A stretch of DNA of 21,121 nucleotides from Dicyema japonicum (taxonomy: Eukaryota; Dicyemida; Rhombozoa; Dicyemidae), in the NCBI GenBank assembly GCA_011109175.1, contig RDEW01000039.1:511612-532732 (forward strand), read 5' to 3'. The translations under genes and the position numbers were made by a program. The notes under the pieces are model-generated. The model saw only the letters and a list, made by a program, of their open reading frames with translations. It was not told the origin of the DNA and searched no databases. Within the stretch, counting starts at the first letter, position 1; each line of letters begins with the position of its first letter. Positions 1 through 10,220 of the stretch are shown here, in pieces.

Positions 1-1520
1 TTCTCAACAAGGGGCGATTCGGCTATGAGGGACAATTTTTATTGGTCAGGGGGCGATTTTTTAATTACTAATTTTTTAATTATGATATATTTACAAATAA
101 ATTTATTTTAAATAACTTAAATAATAAAGCGTGCAACTTTTTAATGGAGCCTGTTGAAAAATAAGGGAATATAAGAGAACTATTGATCTCATGATTTTAT
201 TCAAAATCAAAAAGATTCACTAAAACTTTTTGTTTGCTTGTGATGTGGAGTTTTCCAACAACGTGATGAAGCCACCTCGCTTATTAGAACAAGCAAAATC
301 CAAACATCCAATCACTAGAAAGATATTGATTTTTAGAAGACTAAAGAGAAACAATAACAAAAGGACAAAAATAACTTCAATAAATACCTACAAATCCTCA
401 AGCTTTTCAGGGTTTGTGTATACACATTAAGTTGCCAAAATTATCGTCATCACTGGTTTTTTATTTTTTATAGGTGATTTTTTATTTTATAAGTCAGCTG
501 GCCGCGTGGCGTTATGCGGTACTGTGTGGCTAGTCGGTCAAAAATTATTTTCCCTTGCTCCGATGGCGTCATTTGATTATCCTTAGTGAGGTGACGCCCG
601 ATGCGTGATCGGCATGGAGGATCAAACTATTCTTCTCCGGGGGACAATGTTGTTACCTGGAGACAAGTTCTGGAACGAGGATTAAGAAGTTAGATAGTTT
701 GGTTACCCTTGGTAATTGTAATAATATTAATTTAAGATTTAATCTTCATTTATTTTTTGAGAGAGTTGTACTTAGCTGTATAGAATTGTTTATAAACACA
801 TTCTGAGAGGGAATTTTCCAAATTATTAATAATATTCCATTTAGTAACGACATAATGCGAATAAGAATTTTTACGAGATTTCTCTCAGAAAAACAAAATT
901 TTCAGTATAAATTAATGATTCAGTTTTATTTGATAATCAATCTGGCATATTGAAGTACAATTAATGTAAAATTATTGGAATATTGCAGATGATTTAATAT
1001 CCGTAGTCATCATCCTGGTTTGATACGTAAAGGGGAATACAAGACACGATTGAATTAAAAATGACGAACATAAAATTCATTTCAAAAACGAATCAATTTC
1101 TCACTTGTGGCATATATCATCAAACTACGATTCCCTAAATAATGAGACTCGTCACAGGTAAAGAAGAAAAGAACGAGAAGCCATAAACATTTTCTATGCA
1201 TTGGGTTAATTTCGTTGGATTAATTAACAAGAACGTTCTTACTTCTTAAAAACAAAATAAATTAAAAAACTTTCATTATTAAATAAAACGTGTTTTATAA
1301 ATTAAAAAAACAGTAAGAAGCGGAATAATTAGACTATCTGGAAAACTGGGACATTAGAGTCGTTCTTAGTAAAATAATCCCAAATATAGAGAATCTGGTA
1401 AAGCTTCACTACAGTAAATGGTCACATTAACATTTTTTATTAAAAAATACTAATTAATTATAACATACCATCTATAGTAATTATAGGGGGCGATACGAAA
1501 AAAAAGTTGAGAAACACTGA
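1..1520. mobile_element. hAT-like element, non-autonomous or decayed
   Basis: The right end (1507-1520) reads gttgagaaacactg, whose reverse complement CAGTGTTTCTCAAC is a typical hAT terminal inverted repeat. The window opens with ttctcaac, the same repeat lacking its first six bases, which would lie just outside the window. Both ends also carry a GGGGCGA-type subterminal motif (11-17 and, inverted, near 1487-1493). The interior is AT-rich and broken by stops in every frame, and I see no transposase with the hAT dimerisation motif, so this is either a non-autonomous derivative or a badly decayed element. A dispersed repeat (589-735) sits inside it. The target-site duplication cannot be checked because the left flank is missing. 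Confidence 0.55.
589..735 (+). repeat. Dispersed SINE-like repeat, copy 1
   Basis: Two blocks recur elsewhere in the window. The block at 589-637, starting aggtgacgccc and containing a cggcatg...ggatca core, recurs at 18774-18824. The block at 667-735, starting gttctgg and containing ggttacccttgg, recurs inverted at 16690-16751. No long open frame supports a protein role. The repetition in unrelated contexts suggests a short interspersed element or the end of a larger transposon. I see no clear Pol III A and B boxes, so the SINE label is tentative. Confidence 0.4.
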
Positions 1521-1609
1521 CTTAGATCATTTTCCTCAACTATGATTAAAGCAAAATGGGGTTTGGTCTCAAATAATTCATCTCCCCTAAGTTTTTCAAG
1601 CGAAGCTAT

Positions 1610-1867
1610 GATGTGCGATGAAAATATTAGTCATACCAAATAACTGACACGTTCTCTGGAACTAAGAAAATAATATGATTCGAACACTAAAAATGTTCAC
1701 ATCCACTCTTAAAAGGTTTCCTAACGGAGTCTAGAAGTGATGTGCGATGAAAATATTTGTCATACCAAATAACTGACACGTTCTCTGGAACTAAGAAAAT
1801 AAAATGATTCAAACACTAAAAATGTATACATCCACTCTTAAAAGGTTTCCTAACGGAGTCTAGAAGA
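1610..1867. repeat. Tandem duplication, 129-bp unit, two copies
   Basis: The units 1610-1738 and 1739-1867 begin gatgtgcgatgaaaatatt and end tctagaag. They differ at only a few positions, which points to a recent event. Neither strand has an open frame through the unit. It lies just left of a tRNA-like sequence and just right of the hAT-like element. Unit length is close to two other tandem duplications in this window (128 and 120 bp). Confidence 0.9.
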
Positions 1868-1897
1868 GAATCGACCATGGAGTGATAACAGGCGTAG

Positions 1898-2000
1898 CCC
1901 GTCTGATGCTCAGTTTAGTGGGCTTTATGACTGAACGCAACTTTACGTCTGGTGACATCGGATCTGAAGGTCGTGGGTTCGAATCCGAAAGATGTAGTTT
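1898..2000 (+). repeat. tRNA-derived SINE head or decayed tRNA
   Basis: A perfect Pol III B box (ggttcgaatcc, 1976-1986) lies about 60 bases after an A-box-like stretch (tgctcagtttagtggg, about 1907-1922). The segment gatctgaaggtcgtgggttcg resembles the anticodon-to-T-arm part of elongator tRNA-Met. The 3' half of the T stem does not pair (cgaaa follows instead of a complement to gtggg) and extra bases lie between the D arm and the anticodon arm, so an intact tRNA is unlikely. A tRNA-headed SINE or a tRNA pseudogene fits best. Confidence 0.45.
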
Positions 2001-2083
2001 TAAGCAAACAAAAATAAAAAGAAGTGAAGAGCATTCCTTAGTTTTCCCTTTACGATTAGTTAATTTCTTGAAATTGATGCATT

Positions 2084-2311
2084 TTAAGACATGTCTAAAC
2101 CGAGGATGCCCTTTTTTTGGTATTTATGACAAACTGGATGGTTCCATATAGCATCTGTTGTAGATCTTCTAACCCATGAAAGCCGCAGTATACAGGTGGG
2201 GAAAGTACACAACCCACATCTGTTTTGATCAGTTTCAGAATCTTCCAGGAGTTGTATGAACTCTTTTGGCTGAGGAATTAAAAAAATTTCGTAGAAGGTT
2301 AGTCTCGCCAT
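2084..2311 (-). pseudogene. Merlin/ISXO2-like transposase N-terminal fragment
   Basis: The 75-codon frame contains FYEIFLI...KEFIQLLED, then a Cys pair (RCGLC) and a second element (TTDAIWNHPVCHKYQKKG). The order matches the N-terminal zinc-ribbon region of ISXO2/Merlin transposases: helix, CxxC, then an iWrC..C..y..R.g segment. The catalytic DDE core that should follow on the minus strand (below 2084) is absent, so this is a relic. The assignment rests on pattern resemblance only. A MULE or other zinc-ribbon transposase is the alternative. Confidence 0.45.
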
Positions 2312-2329
2312 AAATCAAGAAATTCTTTT

Positions 2330-2614
2330 ATGAATTTCACACTTGTCACTGTGAGGCCATGGAAGTGGATTTATCTTCTTTTGTCTGAAAATGCGCCGGG
2401 AGGTACCCAGACACAAAATCTCAACGATTTTGTCAAAAGTAGTCTGGTTTCAGCTAGGTTTCCGTCTCTGATCAAACCTCTGGGTTGGACCCTGCGAATA
2501 CAAAGAGTCCTGATTTCCCATGGCAATTTACTTATTTTCACACTGGAGACCTCTCGTTTAAGACATGGGTCAATTTATCCACCACTCCTACTTTGCATTT
2601 TCCTATCACTCTGA
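2330..2614 (+). pseudogene. Non-LTR reverse transcriptase C-terminal tail fossil, copy 1
   Basis: The frame contains LNDFVKSSLVSARFPSLIKP followed by LGW, close to the conserved LNd.iKrsLvsA..PSvLEPlGL block found after the RT core in a widespread family of invertebrate non-LTR elements. The following KRPDG...FPW...WD.TC.DTFA block is recognisable only across frameshifts (FPWQFTYFHTGD in another frame). The upstream RT core is missing. It lies 120 bp from a second fossil of the same protein block in the same orientation, so two insertions or a local duplication are possible. Confidence 0.6.
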
Positions 2615-2730
2615 CATCCTAAAATTCGAGTCTTTAAAAAGAAAGTTGATGAAGTACTCAACTCTCAGATATCGTCTCTGTTTCCTCACAATCACCTGGA
2701 AAACCTCTGAAGTGGTAGGGAATTGGTAAA

Positions 2731-2950
2731 GGAATCATCAATGAAATTGGGAATGCAACTGTGGCACGACTCAGAGACCTCCCTCAACACTCAGTCGCTT
2801 GTTGGAGAATTGTTGGAAGGTCTCCCAGACAGAAGGCCGTGAACAAAGTCGTCAGGCGAAATATATATGCGACCGGTTATCCGTCTATGCTCGAAATTGT
2901 CGGCTTATGAAGGAGTGGTAGAAATCGGCCATACGGGGGGTATAATTTTT
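2731..2950 (+). pseudogene. Non-LTR reverse transcriptase C-terminal tail fossil, copy 2
   Basis: The frame from 2731 carries HSVACWRIVGRSPRQKAVNK and then VVRRNIYATGYPSMLEIVGL, followed by a TGA and RSGRNRPYGGYN. This aligns in order with the hglSC..saGR..RH..lN.l.rraL..AG.PS.LEPvGL.R.DGKRPDG block of the same RT family. It is decayed by a nonsense codon and loses similarity at an AT-rich junction near 2945. The copy is independent of the one at 2330-2614 because it includes the more upstream CxxxaGR part. Confidence 0.65.
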
Positions 2951-3718
2951 TTAGAAATATTTTTTTACATTTATATAATTAATTTTTGAAAATTGCAACA
3001 TATTTAAAATTTTTATCCATACAAAGCAGCACAATTTCCTAATATGTAGGAAGACAATTTTTGCTGTTCAAAAAGTATTGGTTTTATGATAATTTGTGTT
3101 GAAAGTTAGAGTTTCGACTGGGAGAAAGTCATCTAATAACGGTGAAGATGAAATTTCACAAAAAATGTCATTTGAAAAATAATTGAATTCAAATTAACAG
3201 TCAAGATAAACAAAAAATAAAATGACGCTACTCACATAGCGTTGGGTGCGCGTTCATGAAGGTAACTCATTGAATTTTCAGTGCCTGCAAGCCAATATGG
3301 AATCCTTTGTCATTTCATTGAGATTTAATAAAACATATAACTCTCACAAAATGAATTCTTTAAATCATGAAACAGAATCATGATTTTTCCCCGGTGCTGT
3401 TATTACCGATGTGGAACACTTAATTGTATTGAGCTCCCCCATTTCCAAAGATATTATCTTTCGTATTCAAAATATAAAACATTCAGAGATTAGTGGTGAC
3501 ACCGTTGATCTACTCTAACTTGATCTACATACTGCGTTTTTTCTATTAAAGAATTATCTTTTCCTTCCAAAGACTCATGTTTTCGGCAAGTTCCTTGCCT
3601 TGCTACTTCTATCAGTAAAGTCTGGAGAATTTTAACATTCTTATCTCCAAGACTAAATTGTGAATATTAATTTTGATAAAATTGTTTTGAAGCAAACTTT
3701 TTTAGCCATTAGACTTCT
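2951..3718. other. AT-rich interval, no confident gene
   Basis: No recognisable gene or transposon was found. One minus-strand frame, about 3499-3680, stays open for roughly 58 codons after a splice-acceptor-like ATTTAG. It reads as a charged, possibly helical peptide (KILQTLLIEVARQG, then KHESLEGKDNSLIEK) but matches nothing I know. A chance open frame is possible in this composition. Confidence 0.4.
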
Positions 3719-4102
3719 GTGGGCATCGGCCTAACTTCTGTTGGAGACGTTCCTTTTCAATTCTTTGTGTCCTCTTTACCGTGCAACGCGTTTCTCATCC
3801 GGATCATTCTACAAGATTTCTGCAAGTCGGCTCTGGACGACAAAAATGCTGATGGGTGGATGGATTTCGGAGAAACACCTCTTGATCCACACCTACTGAG
3901 GAACTGGACTATCGTTCTGTACAAAAATACTCATTCGTCACTTATAAAAACAGAAGACTTACATCGTAGGGCTTGCATTCTGGCAGCCTCTTCCCCTCAC
4001 AGCGGTGCTTGGCTGAACGCGTCTCCATCATCGTCAATTGGTCCCTTCGTGGCGTCACGCGGCCAAGAAAAAGGGTACTATTTGAATACGGAAGTTTATT
4101 AA
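3719..4102 (+). pseudogene. Non-LTR reverse transcriptase, post-RT region fossil
   Basis: The 127-codon frame starts GIGLTSVGDVPFQFFVSSL, which matches the GGLGlRsv.dla..aFlaS motif after the RT thumb. Later it carries DLHRRACILAASSPHSGAWL followed by NASP, a near-perfect match to the D.aRLlA.SSPHsGaWLnA.PsssLG motif of the same element family. The LDDe..r...LRLG block that should follow is gone; SSSIGPFVASRG is the last recognisable part. It is the best preserved piece of this RT family upstream of the LEPvGL tail, but it has no RT catalytic core and cannot be functional. Confidence 0.7.
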
Positions 4103-4403
4103 GTTTTGCCTTCTGTGAGATGAAACGTTTCCCGATTAATTGACCAAAATTAAAACTATTTGCCTGTAAATCAAATAGTCACATTGAGACTTTATTGCAT
4201 CAATGGGTCTTTTAAGAAATAATTTGATATAAAATCCAAAGCTTTCAAGGCTAAGCACTTTCAGTTGATAAAAAGGAGCAGAAAACTTTCCATCAAATTA
4301 AATGATTTACTTAGAAAATGGTCAAGAAAATTTTTTAAATTGAGACGAAACTGCAATTTTTTATAAATCATTTTCGAAAAAAGTGAATCATCGAACGGAC
4401 ATA

Positions 4404-4973
4404 TGAAAAGAATGTCTCGTGTCTTTTATGTTGCAGCTACACATGAGAAAAATATAAGCCACTAGGACGGTTATAGTCGCCAAGAGTACTGGGAGAGTAA
4501 ATCTAAAAGCCATTGGCATTGAATATGACGCTTCATACAAAGATTTGATGACAAAAAGTATTTTTGAAAATATCTATCTTGTATTGTGAAGAAAAGACGA
4601 AAAAATCATTACTAATGGATAATACAACTTATCTACTTTTATACAATATTCAAACATCGACATAATATTTTTCCACAAAATGCAACTTCTTTAATACAGT
4701 CACGTGATCATAGGATGATAAAAGCTTTGTAATCATTTATTGATGATTAAAACATTTATGGTAAAATCCTGTAGCTCAGATGGAGGAAACTATAGAAAGA
4801 TCACAATATGCAATATCACTTTCAAAATTGGCATAAGACGAAACAAATAAATCAGCAATACGAAATCGCTTCAAAAGGCCTTGGATGTTTAACTTTGACA
4901 ATATAAAACAACTATTAAACAGCGTGATGATCATAGCAGTGATTAAGATTACAGCGAGACACTTATTGAACAT
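4404..4973 (-). CDS. Possible small membrane protein gene with ultrashort introns
   Basis: I do not recognise this gene. The first part (ATG at 4971-4973) encodes MFNKCLAVILITAMIITLF, a signal-peptide or anchor-like start, then about 45 residues before a stop. A GT...AG segment of 22 nt ending in CTACAG (about 4774-4795) would remove that stop. A further GT...AG segment ending in ACAAAG would extend the frame through HVTVLKKLHFVEKYYVDV. A separate downstream frame ends in a strong transmembrane helix (RFTLPVLLATITVLVAYIFL) with a short basic tail and a stop near 4404-4406. I could not find a splice that joins the last two parts in frame. It may be a type I membrane protein gene, a pseudogene, or chance frames. 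The intron model is inference. Confidence 0.3.
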
Positions 4974-5374
4974 TCAGAGTATAAAGAAGTGATAAGGATA
5001 CGGATCGTGCATTCACAATGCTTCCTAGTGTCTCAAAAAGAACCTACTGAGAATGTTCTTAAACTATACAGATTTAAAGAGACATTTATTACATAAATAA
5101 CAAAATAACATGAAAATAACAGTTATATATTTTGCAATAGTTTATTCTGAAGACAATCAGGATGGCTGATTCTAGGGACAGGAATGTGAATCTAAATTAT
5201 CAATACAACTACTTGTTAAAATGCCGGAATTGTTAAAATCGTCCAACATAATAATTCCAACTAATAACATGCATAATGTCAAAATCACTTGAAATGGATA
5301 ATAATTAAGTCATTTCCTCAAATAGAGATCTCTTACTCTATTTTCTACTTAAAAGAGTACAAATGGAATATGTC
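4974..5374. other. Intergenic AT-rich interval
   Basis: I see no convincing coding frame, repeat or RNA gene on either strand. It separates a possible minus-strand gene from the left end of the MITE-like element. Confidence 0.4.
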
Positions 5375-6197
5375 GCGTCCCGCACGGGTTACCCATCCTG
5401 TGCTGGTTACATGCTACCTGTCATTCAATCAATATTAATTGGTTTCTAATAAAAAAATCAGAGAATTTATTTTTTGTAAGTATATATTTTGTTGACTTGG
5501 CTAAGTTGACTATTTTTAATTCTCATGAAAGTGCCTTGATCTGTTATAAAAATATTAAACAAACTTCTATTCGGTTGTTCGACAAAATTGGTGTACTTTC
5601 ACTTGGTTATTCATATGGAGATTCAAATAAGCTCAACTTTATCAATGGACTAGTACCATAATCTAAGACTCGTATCTAAAATTATTCACTATAAATACCT
5701 CATTCCCAATTAAAATAGGCTGAATCTTGATTTGGTGAAAAAAATTAAGATCAAAATGATCTGCATCTATGTTTTAAGCATACTTTGTACAATAATTACA
5801 TGAAACATTTGAAATATGTTCCACGTCAAAATCTTCTGTTGATCGTGGAAAAACATCATCCGAACTCTCACTTTCTGTGAAATTAAAAAATAATAAACCT
5901 TTATGCTCACTTCTTTTTTAATTAATTTTTCCAGTTTTTAGTTGATTGTAAAATTTCTTGTCAAAATGTGGTTAAACCTTTCTATGATCCCATGAAACAA
6001 ATAAACTATTATTTAATTACTTGTGATTGTGGATAATTTGGTATTCCATAAAAGCACATGTTGAATATTTATAAATAACGACAAAATTTATATTTCCGAA
6101 ATGAGTAAAAATGATTAAAGTCACATTAAGTATGACATCTAACTGCGATTGACGGAGACATGTTACCAGCACAGGACGCGTAACCACCATAAGACAG
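5375..6197. mobile_element. MITE-like element with inverted 18-bp terminal subrepeats
   Basis: The left end 5387-5413 and the right end 6159-6185 are inverted copies matching at 24 of 27 positions; they share tcctgtgctggt and a ggttac edge. At the left, two 18-bp units stand in tandem (5375-5392 and 5393-5410, each ending ggttac). The right end shows a similar pair in inverse orientation out to about 6203. The roughly 750-bp interior is AT-rich with no transposase. I could not identify a clear target-site duplication, so exact ends are uncertain. The right end lies about 50 bp beyond the last recognisable piece of the POLE pseudogene and may have cut it off. Confidence 0.55.
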
Positions 6198-6229
6198 AAT
6201 AGCTCTAATAATTTACAAATATGTACCTC

Positions 6230-9060
6230 AGCTAAGCTTACTGTAGTTATTTATTTTTATTTTCCATACCAGAGCACGTAAAATGTTTCTACTTTCTGAA
6301 AGATATTTGAACAATTCAGTCTGTCTGAGAAGCCTCATTTGAGTAAAAAATGTCCAGGAAATAATTAGTAACTGATGCGGTACTATTATAAGCAGATTCA
6401 AGATTATTCCCATCCAAGAACGACTCAAAGACTAAAGACGGAAAATTCTATACCAACTGTAACTCTCCCGTCGTTTTGTCTCAAAACCCTAAAGTGAATA
6501 CTAGAAAAACCTTCTAGTTCAACTTAGAATGGTCAAATACAGCATACCGTTTGTTTAATTCCTTTCCCTCATATTTGGAAGCAGAGAGAATCACAGCCAA
6601 ATATGGACCACCAATCTCAAAGATATAGAATTCTCAGATTGAGTAGAATAAATATATTTAGTTTAATTAACTAATTCCTGTATTGATAATATGTAAAATT
6701 TTCTTATAAATTAATGGCAAAACTAACCTGACCATATGATTTAATATTTCGTTAATGAGTGATATTGCTACTGTCATGGTTGATGCATTAACAGAATCAG
6801 GAAAAGTGGATGGAATACCAAATTCAATCAGTATCCAATTCCAATGGCCTACTAGTATTAAATAATATAACAACCCAATTCGTTATATCTCCCTGTTTTA
6901 TTAATCATAGTAGAACCAGTATTACAAACAATTCCAGTCATTTCCATGCTAAGCCATCGAGCAGTATACAATAAACACAACAAACCCTTTTTAATAAACA
7001 TTTTACCCAATTGAACAAAATCATAATTAAATTTATTAAAACATTCATTGCACTTTTTAATAAATTCTGTACTCTCTCCATTTTCATTGGCATATGAAAG
7101 TTTATTTTTCGATATCTTCAATAATACCTTAAGCGTCCACGTCCTATCTCTGAAATCCCTTACAGTATTATATAAAAAGGATTCTCTCCTTGACGAACTA
7201 TGGCCTTTTCCTCTACGAATGCAAAGTGAATTGTGTGATAGTCTTTCTGACAGTAATTTAATTCAAAATAATAATCTTAATGTTTATTCTTCATCCTTTG
7301 GTAGTTGGTGAAATGGAATTCTTTTTCCTTTTTCTGTAAATATTTCCTCCAATTGTTTTGTAATAAATTTAGGTTCTCCATAGTTATCACTACAATGTAC
7401 ATTAGTCCTTACTATTCTGTCCTCTCAATTCCAAATCATCTCTTGTTGACAGTTTAAACGTAGGTTAATAACATGACTTGAAGCAGATTTACTATCACTT
7501 GGAATGGCATATGGCTAAAGTACATTAGAGTATTAACCTGTAGTCTATTAGTCAATATATTATTTGGACACACAGTCCCAACATCCACATGGTATATCAA
7601 TGGTGTACAAATAAATTTGGATGATTTAAAATGTCCAATTCGTTTAAGCAGTCAACATACATTCCAAAATAGATATTATGTTCCTCAGAGAATAATAGAT
7701 GTAGAACAGAACGAGTATTATTAGTTAACCATTCAATGGTAGATGCACTCTTTAAATTATTATTATTACTACAATTCTAAATTTATATGGTGTATCAGTT
7801 CTAAAAGTCCATTTTCGAATCCCCCCACGTGCTCACATATATGTCTCTGATTCTATTACTTGTCCATCTTCAGTAAAACAATCTGCTTACATATGTTTGA
7901 TTGTCCCACTTTAGAAACCTGTGTCAATAGTACCTAAAGAGAATGCCTGTTTCTTTTCTTAGAACCTTAAATATAATGTAATAACAACCTCATCAAGAAT
8001 TTGCAATAATTAGCTTCCATATGTTTGATTGTCCCACTTTAGAAACCTGTGTCAATAGTACCTAAAGAGAGTGCCTGTTTCTTTTCTTAGAACCTTAAAT
8101 ATAATGTAATAACAACCTCATCAAGAATGTGGAATAATTAATGGAAATATATGTGTTAATAAAATTAAATAATAAGAAGCAACAGCATCAGAGTAAGCTT
8201 CGAAGGATTGAAGGTCCTCATTTCCTTAGAATACACATCTTCAGGATCCACCTCAACTGGTTCATACTTTAATTTAGTTCGGTTACTCTTTTAAGTCCCT
8301 GACTCCTAATTGGTAAATAACCATCTCTTTTCACTCATCTAATATAACAATAAAATAAACTTATCCATAATACATGCACAGCGACAAATATAATCTCCTT
8401 GATAACCCTTCTTTATTCCAATCTCATCACACATGGTTATATTGTGAAATGAAGCTCTAGAATCTTAAATGTGACAAATGCATCCGCTGAAATTGTATCA
8501 CATGGTAAAGAAAGGTAGTCAATGCAGATTTCTGTTATTAATATAAATATAACTTCATCTGGCTGATTTATCATTGTAAACTTTCCACCAACCCCAGGAA
8601 TGGGTATATACTCAAAATCATGAAAATCATGAGGTACCACATCACGATTGATGACTAGAATCCCTGTGATGACTTAGATATGATACATTTCCATAAATAA
8701 AATACGAAGTCATAAATCCTCAAAATATGTTATTCTTCTTGAATGCTTGTGTCCAATGAGAACATCATCACACGGCAAGTAAAAATATGCTTTATATGGC
8801 ATAGTTAGCTTTTGTTACAATTCAACATACTTTAAGTTAGTTTCCATCCTCCTCCATAAAGTAAAGGTTGACTGATAGCAAAAATTGACCATACTAATTA
8901 GTTGTAACGCTCTTCTCTTATATTGTATGTTAACAGTCTTCATATTGATTAAAAAACCTTCCTTTCTGATTTTTTGTCATTATTCATAGCCGTATCTCTG
9001 TTATCAAATAAATCCCTTCCTTTTGCATTTACCGACTATCAATCTTTGTCTCCCACTATT
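6230..9060 (-). pseudogene. POLE: Unprocessed pseudogene of DNA polymerase epsilon catalytic subunit
   Basis: POLE is the leading-strand replicative polymerase. Blocks follow animal POLE order along the minus strand: GFLINM (near 8945), MPYKAYFYL (8790), INRDVV..DFHDFEY..P (8640-8600), DEIGIKKGYQGDY (8430-8390), GYLPIRSQGLK and YEPVEVDPEDVYSKE (8320-8220), SDAVASYYL (8190), TEDGQVIESETY (7860), LIYHVDVGTVCPNNILTNRL (7600-7540), NCQQEMIWN (7460), ARWLSMEMTGIVCNTGS (6960-6910), SRPLELDTD (6850-6827) and [20 protein letters not shown] (6625-6560), ending at the ELFKYLSESRNI region near 6290. It has many stops and frameshifts. The polymerase motif C Asp-Thr-Asp is followed by TGA (6824-6826), and the exonuclease DIET and NGDFFDWPF segments are deleted. 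Introns of 22-25 nt remain at 8809-8830, 8532-8553, 8339-8360, 8094-8116 (duplicated at 7966-7988), 7515-7537 and 6703-6727; removing them restores alignment to POLE, so it is not a retrocopy. Confidence 0.96.
7885..8140. repeat. Tandem duplication inside the POLE pseudogene, 128-bp unit
   Basis: The units 7885-8012 and 8013-8140 differ at only a few positions (for example aaagagaatgcc against aaagagagtgcc). Each contains one copy of a 23-nt intron of the pseudogene (7966-7988 and 8094-8116) plus the flanking exon encoding DEVLRKETG in the minus sense. Because 128 is not a multiple of three, the duplication by itself breaks the reading frame. It is younger than much of the pseudogene, as the copies are nearly identical. 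Confidence 0.92.
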
Positions 9061-9117
9061 TGATTTATTTAAATTTAATATTTTAAATATTAAATTAATA
9101 TTAATAATATTTATCTT

Positions 9118-10220
9118 ATCACTACTTTAGAATAAAATCCAAAGATTATAAAAATAGTTATTAATATTAATGATTCGATGTTCAGTCTGCTGTATCGGAC
9201 TACAAATTCTATAAATAGGTTTTCGCTGTGCACAAGTATTTACTTTCCGGATTACATTGTTTTTGGAAGATAAATGATCGGATTAGCATCATTCAACTAC
9301 TTATTGGATCCAGAGGGAAATCTAGATAGCTAATCTCTTTTGTTAATGTGTACGCCACGCATAGTGGCCGCGTTTCTAAGACTGGAAGAATTGGCGCTTT
9401 CTACGAAGAACTTGTCAAGATTGTATCCCACCTGAAGTCTTCCTCATTCATCTTATTACGGGCGATTGGAATGCTTTTGATTTGTTCCTATGCAACACTC
9501 AATTCCAACATTCCAGACGTCATAAAACAATCTGGGATGGCTCCTGACTTTCGAACACTGGAAATCCGATAAAGATTTATAATTGATTATATTGTTTGTC
9601 GAATAAAAGACAAATCTCTGTACGCGACTCGAGGTCTTATGGATGACTCATTCTTATCAGTGACCACATAATTATGTCTTCAAAATTCAATCTAAATCTA
9701 ATCTAACTGGGGAAGATCGCCATGAGATTAACACTCGAAATTTAAGTAGATGTTTCATCCAAACACAATGTGTTGGGAATTCCACGAGATCAAGAAGGAG
9801 GTATATGACTGAACTCTTGGACTAGTTGCAAGACTGCAAACAGAATATCAAGAGTGTGTCAATCACAAGTATAGGAACGGATCTTCAACCGGGAAAAACA
9901 TAGTACGAAACTGTGAGGGGGATCTTTCCCGCGGCTGACAAACACCTTGGGAAACCTAAGCAATCGGCGTCACCCTATTGTATCTGCAGAAGGATTTAAG
10001 GATCAGATCCGAAAATAATGTGAATCCGCAAACTGTTTCCAAACTGAAACAAGAAAGAAGGCGAATTGAGAAAAATCAATCTCATAAACAAGCAACATCA
10101 CCACCAAATTGGTAAACAAAATTAAAGAGGTAGAACTCTTTAACAGCGCTGTAACATTTATGGCTATTCGACTAATGAAGAGAGAGAACCAATCAGGAGA
10201 GCTTCTTCTGCAAGACAGAA
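9118..10220 (+). mobile_element. RTE-like LINE fragment (AP endonuclease and linker), copy 1
   Basis: The plus strand encodes a broken endonuclease-exonuclease-phosphatase domain as in RTE-type non-LTR elements. VNVYA, then GRIGAFYEELVKIV, a GDWNAF-type motif (about 9460-9480, in another frame), KTIWDGS-type sequence, and FIIDYIVCRIKDKSLYAT (about 9573-9626) follow in the family order, ending with a degenerate SDH-like box (SVTT). The region to 10220 fits the linker that precedes the RT core (FHEIKKEVYD, then an AAdevLGk-like stretch) but no RT follows. Frameshifts and stops are frequent. A second copy with the same two end points lies at 10509-11965. Confidence 0.75.

Noticed and set aside
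1898-2000. Intact tRNA gene
   Set aside because: The B box is perfect but the T stem and acceptor stem do not pair, and the D-to-anticodon spacing is too long.
4776-4973. Stand-alone 65-residue secreted peptide
   Set aside because: The stop can be removed by a 22-nt GT...AG segment, and this genome's introns are that size, so treating the first exon alone as a complete gene is not justified.
7048-7311. Plus-strand open frame over the POLE relic
   Set aside because: It is a shadow of the minus-strand POLE exons encoding the FRDRTWTLK and NYCQKDYHTIHF blocks.
7250-7420. Retroviral-type integrase (SDNYGEPKF resembled SDNG.eF)
   Set aside because: The segment lies between NCQQEMIWN and the FRDR block of POLE and aligns with the polymerase in order; the resemblance is accidental.
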